Shown in pieces: positions 35,510 to 47,161 of a stretch of 64,000 nt of DNA (position 1 is the stretch's first letter; every line of letters starts with the position of its first letter). The stretch is from the NCBI GenBank assembly GCA_004123355.1, contig SCHM01000002.1, positions 3,162,001-3,226,000 on the forward strand, read 5' to 3'. Below the pieces are notes generated by a model. It worked only from the letters and a program-made list of their open reading frames with translations, had not been told where the DNA came from and made no database searches. Source of the DNA: Amphirosellinia nigrospora (Eukaryota > Ascomycota > Sordariomycetes > Xylariales > Xylariaceae). Made by a program: the position numbers and the translations under genes.

Positions 35510-38500
35510 TCAAGTTGCAATGCCTATCGCAACTGGCTGCGCCGATACAGCTGTTACTTCCGTTTCGACCACCACCTCCCGTTGCGGGAGCACTTTGGGT
35601 ATCTCTTTTCGTCCGTTCGCTTTGTAATATAACACAACATCATTACCCCCTTCCAAACGTGCGCTCTCAAGGTAGCAAGGCTCATGGTATTTGATAGCAA
35701 CTACAGCTTCGGTTAATAGTGAAGTCTATCTGAATCGCAAGCAGTACATACCTGGTCGTTGCAGTATAATTCCAAATACTGTTCTGGTTTTAGAGCGTTG
35801 GGGTCGGGCTCTTCTGGAGGGGCTTCGATTTTTTCCGCAACATAGGCCAGAATCTTCTTGACTCTCAGCATCCTATTGGCATTGAGACGATTGTTGCCGT
35901 CGGCAGCTATGATAGCAGGTAATGAGTCTTGCCATGGGTGCAATACGAATGACACTTTGACGGGTTCTTTTGGGGGAATCGTGTTCTACGAGGGGTATGT
36001 CAGTTTTGCACGATTGAGCTGCTGGATTATGACCAAAAGCTTACCGTCAAGAGAATTTCCGCCAGCCACATGGGAGCTTTCTCTTCGATTATATCAGCAT
36101 CTACGCCAACAGTCATAACTGTGCCACGGTACACGTCCGCACTACCGCCAGATGTCTCTTCCTGGATAATGACCTTCGTCCCAGGCGGCAGCTTCAACAC
36201 AGGTGTCTCGTTTGGCAAACTGGGGGTAACTTTTGTCTCGACCACCCGGGTGGGGTTCTCAAGGAGTTGCTTCTCATAATCGTTGTGTATCTTCTGGATA
36301 GCCCCATGGAAATTATCGTCGACTTCTTTTTCATGATTCGAGGATGACTCTGACTTGTTTTCTTCTGGCTTTTCTTCGACTACGACTGGTTTCTCCGTAT
36401 TGCTAGACGCTGACCGACCCGTCTTCTTGCTGCCAAATGACATGCCCATCCTGAACTTCTTGCCAAAAGGAGTGCTCGGGGACTTGGGGCCGTCCTTTTC
36501 CTTGTCTTTTGTCTCTGCCGGCGACTTGGGGGCCTCGACAGCTTGTGGTTCGGCGGCCGCCGGTGTTGTCATCACTTTGTAGGGCGCATCGGCAGAACTT
36601 ATTCCACTAGAAAAGTAATCTTCGCCAGATTGACGACTGTTTTGTGATGATCGTTTCTCAATTGAACTGAGTGGTGTGCCCACATTCTCCGGCACACCTG
36701 GCAAGTGAACCGCTGGCGTAGCAACCCTATACCCAGCCCAGGAGTGGCTAAGAGCATAGAGCCATTTGCTCTGGGCGTCGTAACCGGAGATCCCGTTGAT
36801 TGCCAACCATAGATATCAGTAATGGCGGGTATCACTACAGATAAAGGTGGGTCAATACGTGTAGCGGCTAAGCGCCTCTCTACACTCTCATTGAGCTTAT
36901 GTCTGTATGCCTCGTCGCGTTTGATTTCTTCGTCGATGAGTCTTGCAAATAAATATCTAAGGATCCATCTTCCAAGATTTACTATGTGGATATTAGTAAG
37001 AGCATTCTTGAAACGGAATCGATTGCCATACTCCTTTGATCATCACGGAAATCAACAGGTTCCTCCAGTTTTAACTCATCAGCATACATCTCGGCGTCGA
37101 AGCAGTTAAAGGGTTCCAAGACAACCGTCAAGTTGCCCGAACTAGTGTCAATGGAACACCACGGCGCCACAGCCTCACGAGTGTTGACTGCTGGCTCGAC
37201 ATCCTCCAAATGCCGCTTTCCAAATCTCTGGATCACTTCACACTACCATAAATTAGTACTCTGGAAGTGATAAAATTGGATATGTATAAAGCGCAATGAC
37301 AGACTTACTCGGATGAGATCCCAGAGTAGAACGTCTCCAGCCGTGTCAAGCGTCAACACTCTTCTTCTATCATTGAGTAGTTTTGCTTAACCAGCCCATT
37401 TTGACCCTCGATAGTCTCTTCTGGTAAGTGGTGGATCGGCTCGATTACTGGTAGAACAGGGTCAGGCATAATTTCCGAGCCTTTCCTGCTTATAGCAGGG
37501 ATAACCGAGTTCGGCTCTGATATGTCACGAAAACTAAGTTCATGCGGAAACGATGCCGTATTGGACATTTTGAGTATGGAGTTAGCAGGGATCTTCTCAT
37601 GCTTAGGTGTTTCGTTTAAGGAGGTCACTGATGCCTGTCTCGGTCTTGACGTCGTGCTACCGCTTCGCATGCGCTGAAAAGGTTCAGGAAGCTGAGCATC
37701 CGGTCCAGTGTCCACATTTGTCCACCTGTTGATAGATGAGCTAGCCGTCGCAGACCAGATATAGTTTCCGCACGCCACGACTTTATTAATTCCATCGTGC
37801 TCGGGCGATGGCTATGGATAAACCCTCGTCGATCTCAGCCGTACCTCGAGTATCCGTCTTGACGATGAGACCCGATCGATCGCTGCTATAAAATACGCCG
37901 AGTTCGGGGTCGTCCGAAAACATGACCAGATGCTATCGTTATGCATAGTGAATGTGTACATGCATCGGCCAGCAGTGACGCTCCACACCTTGATCGTTTG
38001 GTCGGAACTAGCCGTCATGACAGTGTCGCCAGCTTCGTTGACCAGTATTGCCCGAATGTTGTCGGTATGTCCAACGAACTTGGTGACTCGCTTACCAGTC
38101 TTAGGGTCCCATAGCCGTACAATGGATTCGGGGCCGCCACTAGCAAGTATGCTGCGACCGACGCCAAGAGTATAGACGGAGCCTTTCTCGGTTACCTCTT
38201 CACCCTTCACGTCAATCTCCAGAGATTTGCCCTTGCCGTTAAGGTCCCAGAGATATATTTTGCGATCAAGCCCACCAGACGCAACCCAGTCGCCTGCGCT
38301 CGGGGTCGCAAGGCACTTCACGTAATCGGCATGCTGACCAATGGTATGGGCTTCATCAGCACCTGTCGAGGGTCGCCATAGCTTCACGGTTAAGTCGGAA
38401 GAGGCCGATACCAAAGCGGTATTGTGGGAAACGAGGGCGATGTCGTTGATCCAGTGGGTATGGGCTTGGGTCGAGGCACGAAAGGTGGTTGTCGGGGTTT

Positions 38501-38990
38501 GTTTCGAGCTGGGGGCATAGTGACCGTTCAAGTCGAGGCCGAGATTCCAGGCGCAGACAACTCCGTCTCTGCCGCCAGAGTAACTGCGCGACAGCGTCAA
38601 CAGATGCTCAGTCAATGCGCATGGCGTCGCAAATCATAGAGACAGATAGCTAAGAACCTACAGGATGGCATTGTCTCGGTCTACGGCGAGACCATTTACA
38701 CCAAGTCTATGGCCGCCAGAGGAGGAGTGATCAAGCTCAAGAACTAAGCAGGGACCCAAACGGATTAGAACGGGCAATAGCTCTGAAGCTCTACGACTAC
38801 GGGGAGTATATTTGACTTGGACAGGAGTGATGGATAAGATACACAGAGGGGAGAGGAGGCGGGGTGGAGGAGCTCGGCCAAGCGATCAAACGAGGAGCTG
38901 CATATAGACGCTTGAATTAAGGGGGCCAACGTTGGACGGGCGGTGGGCTCACGAACCATAGCTTATCCTCTGACGTGCCTTCTTGGCCAT
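35510..38990 (-). CDS. WDR48: WDR48/UAF1-type WD40 protein
   Basis: A scaffold that activates ubiquitin-specific proteases (human WDR48/UAF1; fission yeast Bun107). Exon 1 is 38990-38957 ([11 protein letters not shown]). Exon 2 ends at 38662 with GTAGGT, and exon 3 starts at 38583. WD repeats are clear: [69 protein letters not shown] and [31 protein letters not shown] and SSSINRW close the propeller. A long linker rich in K/S/E carries [20 protein letters not shown]. The C-terminal DUF3337 region has [20 protein letters not shown] and [20 protein letters not shown] last exon continues [19 protein letters not shown] if one G is missing from the run at 35646-35650, ending [10 protein letters not shown] at 35510. 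Several other frame shifts are present. The exact first-intron acceptor is uncertain. Confidence 0.92.
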
Positions 38991-41900
38991 GACGATGCTA
39001 TAGAAGCGAAGACAGTCATGTGAGGATGGTGTTGACTTTGAAGAAGCGTACGCACGACGACGGGAGTCGCGGGGAGATGCCGAGGACAGCGAGGTAGCCA
39101 ATATCTCTGATAGCAGCAAAGCGGCAAGCAAAGCGGCAAGCAAGAGGGAGAGGGAGGGCTGGGAGCGAAGAGAAGAAGAGAGAAGAGAAGACCAAACAAC
39201 GTTGTGTTGCGTCGTGTCGATGATGTGTGGGTACGTACGGTAGGAGTAGTAGAGGTAAGTAGTAGTAGTGCTAGCAGCGACCTTGGAAGTAGTAGAGATG
39301 CCGTGCCAGACAGAGTCAAGCCGAGGATAGCTGGAACAACAAGAAGGTTATGTATGTACAATGACCAAATGTGTTGTGGATGTTGTAGTAGCATTATTTG
39401 TCGGACCCCAACACTCGGGTCCATCGTCGCACATGGGCAGACCGGGGGAGTAGCGGTCGAGATCACGGACTCAGCCAGATGACACCTACCATAAGGTACC
39501 ATTTGCCCATTTGCACCGTAGCTAAGGGCATTGTTGCTGCACGCCGGATGAGGCGCATGGCGAGATTCAGCCAGCGCAGGCGGCTACAGGCAGCTATAGG
39601 CAGCTGGGCTTCGCTTGCGTCGTGCTAGGGTGCGCTACTGCGCCTAACAGGTACTGCCCAGGGGACTTGGGCCCTGGACGTGCCAGGGGGAGTACCTAAC
39701 CAGGGGGATGCTCCTGTAGTGGGGATAGCGTCATACCTCTCCCCACCAGATCCCATTGCCAAAAATGTAACCCCTACCCTTCCTTTGTCTAACTGTCAAG
39801 CCCATTTTGTAGTGTACAGTAATAATAATATCAAGCCGCCAAGACCACACCTCAACATGTTCGGTCTGCGGGGTCCGCCAATCATTTCACTCCTCGCTTT
39901 TACCTAGCATGTTAAACCCGTGGGAGGTGCCTCTGCCCTCTTGTATTCTTGTGAGACACGGAATCTGGATAGTATGACCCCGAGGTAAGCAGGTAGATGT
40001 TTATCATCTAGTCCCAAGACATCGATGTCCTCAATATGAAGGAAGGCATGTATGGTGATATCCAATCTAACCTACCATCACAAGTCCCTGTTAAACGACT
40101 CAGCCCTAGGACGCGACCACCCGAGACATCATCAAGCAGTGAACATTTCAAAATTAACACAATATATTTCACACACGGCGTTTATTACACACATGTCACC
40201 CGCATGTGGCCATCTACGCATCAGCCTTGCGTTAGCTTCCATCTTAGTAGCACTCGCAAACCAAGAGAAGACTCCTTTTCCACATGTCTTTCAAAGCCAG
40301 TCATGAGTTGCACGGTACAGCATAATGAAACGCTATCCATACAGTATATTATAACTAAGCTAATAAATTGTACGATAATGATATAACAAGCATCTCCAAT
40401 ATTCTCCGGTGTGGCTCTCTGCTCCTTCAACGCCTAGGAGAACGAGCTTCAGAAAACTATCAACCAGGTGGATTAGTTCTGCTCGCAGGATTGAGTATGA
40501 CGGTAAAACTGCAACTCCTAATTCTTATTGCTTTGTGAGCAATATAATAGTTCCCTGCGGCAGCGCCGACACTTTCCTTTACTGGTCTTACTGCTTTGCG
40601 CCCTTGCAGCCAGATGGGGAATTCGGTAGTCCAGCAGGGAGGACAGCCTCCTCGAGGACTTGATCTCCCTTTCCGACACGACAGCGATATGTGTTCTGAT
40701 ATTCTTTATGTTGGCACCCGCCATCGGCGAACTGGTTGTATACCTCGATGCACATAATGGGCAATAAGGTATGGGGTTGGTCGGTAGGTTCGAGTACGTA
40801 GAAGTTACCGAAGCCTGCGGTAAAATGAACGATCTCGGGTTGAAGAATATACTAAGAAGTAGAGTCTAAGAAGCGCAGAACAAAATTTCAACGGTGGAAC
40901 GGCTTAGCAAACCAGTGCAAAGCTCTTGATGAAGGAATATAAGGTAAAAAAACTGCCGAGGCAAACTGAACAGAACCAGATAGGAACGTATTTCAAGACA
41001 AATACCGGTAGCCTGATGTCAGTAAACCGCCGAGGGCCACATTTTATTAAGGATTTGGTCAATATATGGCTTGTCATTTCATTGTTTCTATTATAAGAAT
41101 GCGATTCAAAGCATCCGAGGGTGATAAGGTTGACAGTGACGTCGAACAATGGATTGGGCGAGTTCAACAGGTCGCCTCCTCTGTCACTTTATAGTCCACG
41201 CTTAATCAAAGTCAATCTCAGGGCTAGTAGCTAAAGGAGTATTTACGTCCTATCGACGTATGACCACAAGCAAGGCATCCCATAATGCATTCACACGTTT
41301 GTTGAACGTGGGTGATGAATATAGATGTGCCTGGTAGTAAGTTATTATACCCATGGACCTTCATGTGGAACATAATCTCTTCTATAGGTACCTTGTTATA
41401 CTTGGAAACAAGGAGCCACCCGACATGTTCAAGTATGCACAATAACCAGCTATATTCAAGCCTCACCCTTGCCAAAGGACTGCGCTTTCTCCTTCATGTG
41501 CGAGTTTATAACATGGATACAACCAGCGCCAGCCCAGCCTTCCACAAGGGGTACCTACAAGCTGATAAGTACCTTCCGTTCTCATTAGGAGATAACCAAG
41601 CGCTCGTGGGGAAATCTAGCTTGCTCAAAATGGCATCACCTATCTTTCTATATTGTGTCTGTCTCTTCGCCGGGCCATCTCAATTACTACCTATGTACTC
41701 GATTGTCCATCGAACTACATTCTCTTATGCCAACTCATTAACACACATGGATATCTAGGTACACGTACATTAGTCATAAAAGCGTTTATTCTACCGAGTG
41801 AGAAGTCCGTCACTCTTTAGCTCTGCAAGGCCACACATGTGCTACATCCACGACACCTATTTCTGTAAGTAGCAACCATGACTGTGAATGAGTCGCCAGC

Positions 41901-43017
41901 CCTCTTACCAGTCTCATCTCCAGTCTGCGAGCGCTGCTCTGCCCTGGCAGTCCCGAACCACGGCACCGCTACCAGTGTGCCGGGAGCAAGCGGAGCGGAC
42001 GTTTAGAGAACAGCTGCCCATACTTTGAACACTACATGGACCTCGTCTTGGTTGCGCCACATGCACCGAAACGCAGTGCTACTGGTGCTCCATGGGCAGA
42101 TCCCCGCCGCCGATGCTAGGAAACACGGTTTCAGGATGCTCCGCGACTTCATACATCGTTGTTATCTCACGAGTTCCGGTGTCTGCTGCCGTGGATCTAA
42201 TCGACATCCGAACGATCTCTATGGGCCGGCGTCTCTTCGCGTTTCGAGAAGAAATTGATAATGAGTTCGGCTGTTGAATAACATAACATGGCTTGGGATA
42301 GGATGGGTTTGGTGGTCTTGAATATCGTGGCTCTCCGACTTGCAATATCGCAATCTCCCGAGCTCGATAAAAGGCGTTATTTGGATTATGACCTTTGATT
42401 ATCGCATGGCAATCTATATTTTGCCTGGTTTTTTAGAGGTATGAAGGACGGGAAACAATACGTTCGATACTAGCGGCTGGGTGTCATGAGGGTACGGAGT
42501 TAGTATCGTTAGATATGGCAACTACCTCAGCGGAAACACATTTTCAAATGCTACAACACATTCTGTCTCAAGGTTGCATTATTATTTCTGATTTATATCT
42601 GACACAAGACTGTTCCAGAAATAGAACTCACTCCTTTTTACCTCGAATATTTCTCCTACGTTGGCCCGAGTAAATACTTAGATCGAAGCTAATCGCCTTG
42701 CTTGATAGTATAATCACTATTATTTCGTCTAAGGACCTTCGCACCACAGCCTCAATTGTTGTTTAAATATTCCAACCTCTAACATAGAGCGAAAGTAGTT
42801 TAGCATATCTGCATTCATTCGTGTTATGATACTCCTGTAACCCTGACCCCTATTAATTTTACAGCCTACTCCCATCCCGCATTGTAACTCATTAGACTCA
42901 TCAAACTCATTATTTACATATCATCACGTCCTCTACCAGTATCCGTCACTCATCTCCAATGACGGCATCCATGCCACCAAGAGAGCGTGAAATTCTATTG
43001 TTGACTTCTTTCCGACG
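38991..43017. other. 4 kb without a recognised gene
   Basis: The first ~500 bases are the WDR48 upstream region and include a GA-rich stretch and a small tandem repeat. The remainder has open frames up to ~148 codons (41312-41758) without recognisable content. No RNA gene, element ends or coding chain is seen. Confidence 0.45.
39121..39144. repeat. 12-bp tandem repeat, two copies
   Basis: The unit GCGGCAAGCAAA is repeated twice, the second copy ending in G. It is followed by a purine-rich GA stretch, about 130 bp upstream of the WDR48 start. Confidence 0.6.
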
Positions 43018-44797
43018 TCACCCTTGCGGGCCTCCATCTTGCTCCCCGGCCAGCCGCCCGTATTTGATGATCTTCAGATCCTTGCCCTTGGCAACGAGTC
43101 GTCCATTGGTCGTCTTTGCGTACAGAAGCCCCTCCACGATTGAGGGTAACGAAGCCCGATGCTACCGCTGGTAGATTTGTGTTTGGCCTCCAGGCAGTCA
43201 AGGGCCCTCGACCCCATACCTGTGACAGTCTCATTGTTATGGTCTATGGCCACGGTCCTGCCGTTGTCATCGACGAATACGGGCTCTAGAATGCGAACGG
43301 CAGTCTCGCCGCTCGTCGTCACCGTCTCTAGCTGCGCCGGATTCTGCGGGGTGGATTTATCGATGTTGATGACGGGGAGCAGATCCAGGCTCAAATCGCT
43401 AGCCGTTGTATGCGCCGTAATACCGCCACTGAAGGCGAAGGCGCCGCGGATGCTGCCAGACGTCGACTTCACATCCACTAAGTAGTTCCGTGCGGAATAC
43501 GGCTGGGCTCGTGGACCGGCTCCGTGGCGGAAATGGTGCCTGAGACGGTGCTCAGGGATAAGATAGCGGCCTTCGGGTCGATCTCGAACCCATCTTGCGG
43601 CGTGATGCTCACATGCTGGTTGCCGGATGTGCTGTGGAGCCCTAGCATGTCATACAACGGCCAGTTACCCTCGATGTTACCATTGGTTGTATGCACCTCG
43701 ATGACCCTGGAGTTAAATCCCCATGTGTTTTTTGCCGGCACAAACCTGTAGTCCGGCTTCAAGCGTAAAGCGCCCAAATCCTTCCCGTTGGAGGCAGACT
43801 TGCTGGCTGCCGCTGTGATGTCTCCTGAAACTGAGGCTAGTTCCGTGTAGTCTGCGACTGTGAGAGTCAGGTCGTCAAGGAGTGAGATGCCTAGATGTAT
43901 GGCGCGGATCGAGAGGATGGAAAGCTCTCCGTCTTTGGGTACCCAAATTGTGCTCTAATCTCCACACAGGGCGCTGTCCAGGTACAGTGCTCTCGAAGGT
44001 TTCAGGGACGTTGACTTTGACTACTTGCTGGTCTGCGTCGAGTGATGTGTATAGCCGTAAAAACGGATCGTTGGTTGCAATTTCCAGCACCACTGCGACA
44101 TCCGGTCAGTTATCGTATTTAGAGTTTAGAGCAATATCGCAAGAGTATGAGATTAATGAAATCATCTCATATTGGCGCTTAATAACAGATGTGAGAAGAC
44201 CAATTGAGGATATTACTCACTGCGTGGATTACTATCCCCTCATTCAACCTCCGGACATCGATCTGACCGCGACGTGTACACTCATGGATCCGGAACTTTT
44301 GTGGCCCATCTCCCTAAATGTAAGGTTCTGGGATCTTTCGAACTCCAGAGATAAGACTTGGTCATCGTACCGGTGCAGTTGACCTTCACAGTATGGTGAC
44401 TGGAATGGTGACCCAGGGGCCACGGGAATATGAGGGGACTCAGAATCACCAGGCTCTTGAGCATCGGGATCTTTATCAATAGGCAAAGCCGGCCTAGTAC
44501 TCGTCTATCCGAAATCACATTAGTCTTAACTTATGTATATACGGCTGGGTAAAAGCAAGCTTACATCATCTCCCTTGCTAGAATGGGAGGAAGAGAATAT
44601 GCCACTTAGGAATGCAAGAGCTACTATCAGCACAGCTAAGGATACCAATGCATACTTCCAGCTTAGCCACTTAGGCAAGCGCCCACGGACACGCCTCGCC
44701 CAAGCTGGGGTGGCACCCCGTTCTTCATCTACCGGCACCCCATGCTCTCGGGTTGGGACCCGAGGAGTCTTTCATTTTCCACTTCTGATGCTCCCAT
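43018..44797 (-). CDS. single-pass membrane protein, adhesin-like domain
   Basis: The start is MGASEVENERLLGSQPESMG at 44797. One G is missing from the run at 44748-44751, after which the frame continues VPVDEERGATPAWARRVRG. A transmembrane helix of ~23 residues (YALVSLAVLIVALAFLSGIF) follows. Exon 1 ends at 44565 (GTAAGC). The C-terminal two thirds is built of short beta-rich repeats with S/T-T-x-G-x-I cores, such as VHTTNGNIEG, LHSTSGNQHV, LSTVSGTISA, VKSTSGSIRG and KHKSTSGSIG. These are typical of the DUF4097 putative-adhesin fold. The last exon ends LKIIKYGRLAGEQDGGPQG at 43018. The topology suggests a type II protein with the repeats outside the cytosol. Function is unknown. The frame changes several times, as elsewhere in this window. 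Confidence 0.72.
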
Positions 44798-45038
44798 GAT
44801 GTGGCTAGTGCCAAATGTGCTGTAGTTCCTTGACTGGCCCTGCTGGCTAGTATTCCTTCCAGGTGGGATCAGGGAAATAGGACACGGGCTGTAGGCGGCG
44901 GTGCTTCCGAATATACAGAAGGGGACCTGGCACGGCTAAAGCGTCCTTGCGAAGGTCTCTGTGATGCTGACGACTGCGAATACGTAACCTGGTGGTGAGG
45001 GCGTGGTATCAACGTGGTGGTGGCTGTTATAGTCTGTT

Positions 45039-45413
45039 CTAGCCGGCCAGGGGATCGGGAGGAAGACGACTCCCAATGACGATAAGCGGAATCCGCGCGA
45101 GAATTAAAAGCCTTTCCTCTTCCGCCTCTGAAGCTTTAGACTCGGCTCTCTCTTCTGTCCCTTGTTGTAGCGTTGGGTCTGGGAGGAAGACGTTGGGGAT
45201 GTGTGGTGTTACGTTGGACGACGAGGAAGGGAATTGACCATCAGAAGGCGATAGTTGGTCTGAGTAATCTTCGCCAACCAAGTCGTCGTCCATTGAATAC
45301 ATATTGTCTGAATAAGGCATGACTGGTCTGGTTGAAACTCCTCGGGATGAGAGGCTGAAACTATCGCCAAGGATATTTTCACCAATTTTGAAACGCCTTT
45401 GACGTCTAACCAC
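45039..45413 (-). CDS. hypothetical protein (doubtful)
   Basis: An open frame of 124 codons, acidic and Ser-rich (DDDLVGEDYSDQLSPSDG, SKASEAEEERLLILARIP). It lies just upstream of the membrane-protein gene on the same strand. It may be an upstream exon, a small gene or chance. No family is recognised. Confidence 0.25.
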   Translation of the reverse strand: MVRRQRRFKIGENILGDSFSLSSRGVSTRPVMPYSDNMYSMDDDLVGEDYSDQLSPSDGQFPSSSSNVTPHIPNVFLPDPTLQQGTEERAESKASEAEEERLLILARIPLIVIGSRLPPDPLAG

Positions 45414-47129
45414 TCCGATTGCGAGTAGATAATTGCACTTGGGTTACCTATTCAATTGGTAGAATAAATGCTAAGCTCTTTGGTTATTGCACAGTCTTTA
45501 GCTACAAAATAAAGATAGATCACAAAGCCGTTGACGAAGAACGTTGGTGATGACCATGCAATACCTAAAGCCTGCCTAGATCGACTCGCATTCAGATATC
45601 AGATAAGCTCCTATCGGCGATGCCAAGATTTCTTGTGATGCTTGTCTACGGCCTGTGTAATGAATTGCGACGCCCAGATTACGACACAGGACTCGAGGTC
45701 AAGCAAGTCCTAAGATCTAAATCTACTAGGCTAGGGTAAGATAAAGAGCTTGCGTAAGCTTCCGAGGGAACTTCTTGGGATAACAAACAACGCACCTCGT
45801 CACGTTCATCTACAAGTATGGCGGTCAAGCAGCGACGCAATCCTAGTTCTCCATTGGCATTTCAACCCCACTGTCAGCCCAACTCGACGTCCTCTTCCCC
45901 GCTTTCCAATGTCGTCAGATGAATTGTTGATTCGCTTTAGGCACGCTACGACTGTATGCAGTTTTGTGAGTCACAAATACCCGGGAAAGATCTACCCAAC
46001 TTTCCAATGGCAGCGGACGCTAGACTATCTACGGGATCTAGATAGCAACGTGGATGAGCTGCTTTCTCACCATCATACCGGGATCGCAAGCGGCTGACGA
46101 ATATCTCCGCAATAGCTGCAGGCTAACCTGGGGAAGCTATGATGGGTGGTAGTAGGCAGCGCCTTAATGACAGACCGGCCTTAATTTGTGGTGCTGTTGG
46201 TAAGCATCGTGGCTAGAGAGCGCCGATAATGGCGAATATGTCCGAGTTCACGTAATGGCCCGAATTGCCGTGTCAACATGGATCAGCACCATACTTAATT
46301 ATATGTGCGAATGCTCTTTAGCGTGTTACGGTCTACGATGACAAGTTCAGCTTGGATTGCATTGTTGCCCGTATCCCTACGGAAGAAGTCCCGAGTTTCC
46401 GTATCGACTTGAATAAACTGTTGGCTTTTACATGCATTGAGTAGCCTTCTAGGTAGACAGCATCCGTAGCTATTGTGCTCATAGTGTATGGGATGAGATA
46501 GCGACGTTTTCAGTGGTAATGTTACAGGGTAGCCGTGCCCAGTTGGGGATGTAGACGCATCTAGTTACACATTGTAAGTCTCAGTCTTCATGGTGGTTCC
46601 ATAGGAATTTATGTACGTGCCCAAGTTCTAAATTCATAATTATTGTTTATTAAGTAGTGTCAATATTTGAGGTGTTGTTAACAAGTTGGTGGTCAACAAG
46701 AGGAACAAGGCTTCGATAGAAATTAGCACTAGCCTGTTTGATAGTTTAGCTTGAGAACTGAAGTTCTTCCATGTTTGTAAGAAATTCAGTTCTAATCTGC
46801 TCTCGCGTCAACAGCGAGGTGATTATAGTGGTATCTCAGTTCTTCAGTTTGCCACAGTCATTAAGAAATGCCCCCTTAAGCGCCACACACATCATCATAG
46901 ACCAATTCCCGGCTGCATCGGAAGCTACCTTATCTAAAGGTCGAGAAGGCTACGCCGCTAGTGCCTCATGTGCGTGTCTGAGCTATCCGCACACCTGCTC
47001 ACAAGCTATGATAGACAGCACTATATGGAGCTTAGCGGTTTATAGGTATTCAATAAATTATGCGGGCGCCCGTACGATATCCGCGCGAAAGGATCATGGG
47101 TAACAACCTTCAAACTCACGAAAGGGGAA

Positions 47130-47161
47130 GGTTATCTGTAGACTGCTGTCGACAGATAACC
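47130..47161. repeat. perfect 10-bp hairpin
   Basis: GGTTATCTGT and its exact reverse complement ACAGATAACC are separated by 12 nt. It can form a stable stem-loop in either strand. It lies in gene-poor DNA with no adjacent gene that would make it a terminator. Confidence 0.6.

Noticed and set aside
41312-41758. 148-codon open frame
   Set aside because: No domain, signal or intron context; a few frames of this size are expected by chance in 64 kb.
45750-46450. Possible two-exon gene (115-codon frame plus a short VYDDKFSLDC frame after TTTAG)
   Set aside because: No consistent donor/acceptor pair joins the frames and no family is recognisable.
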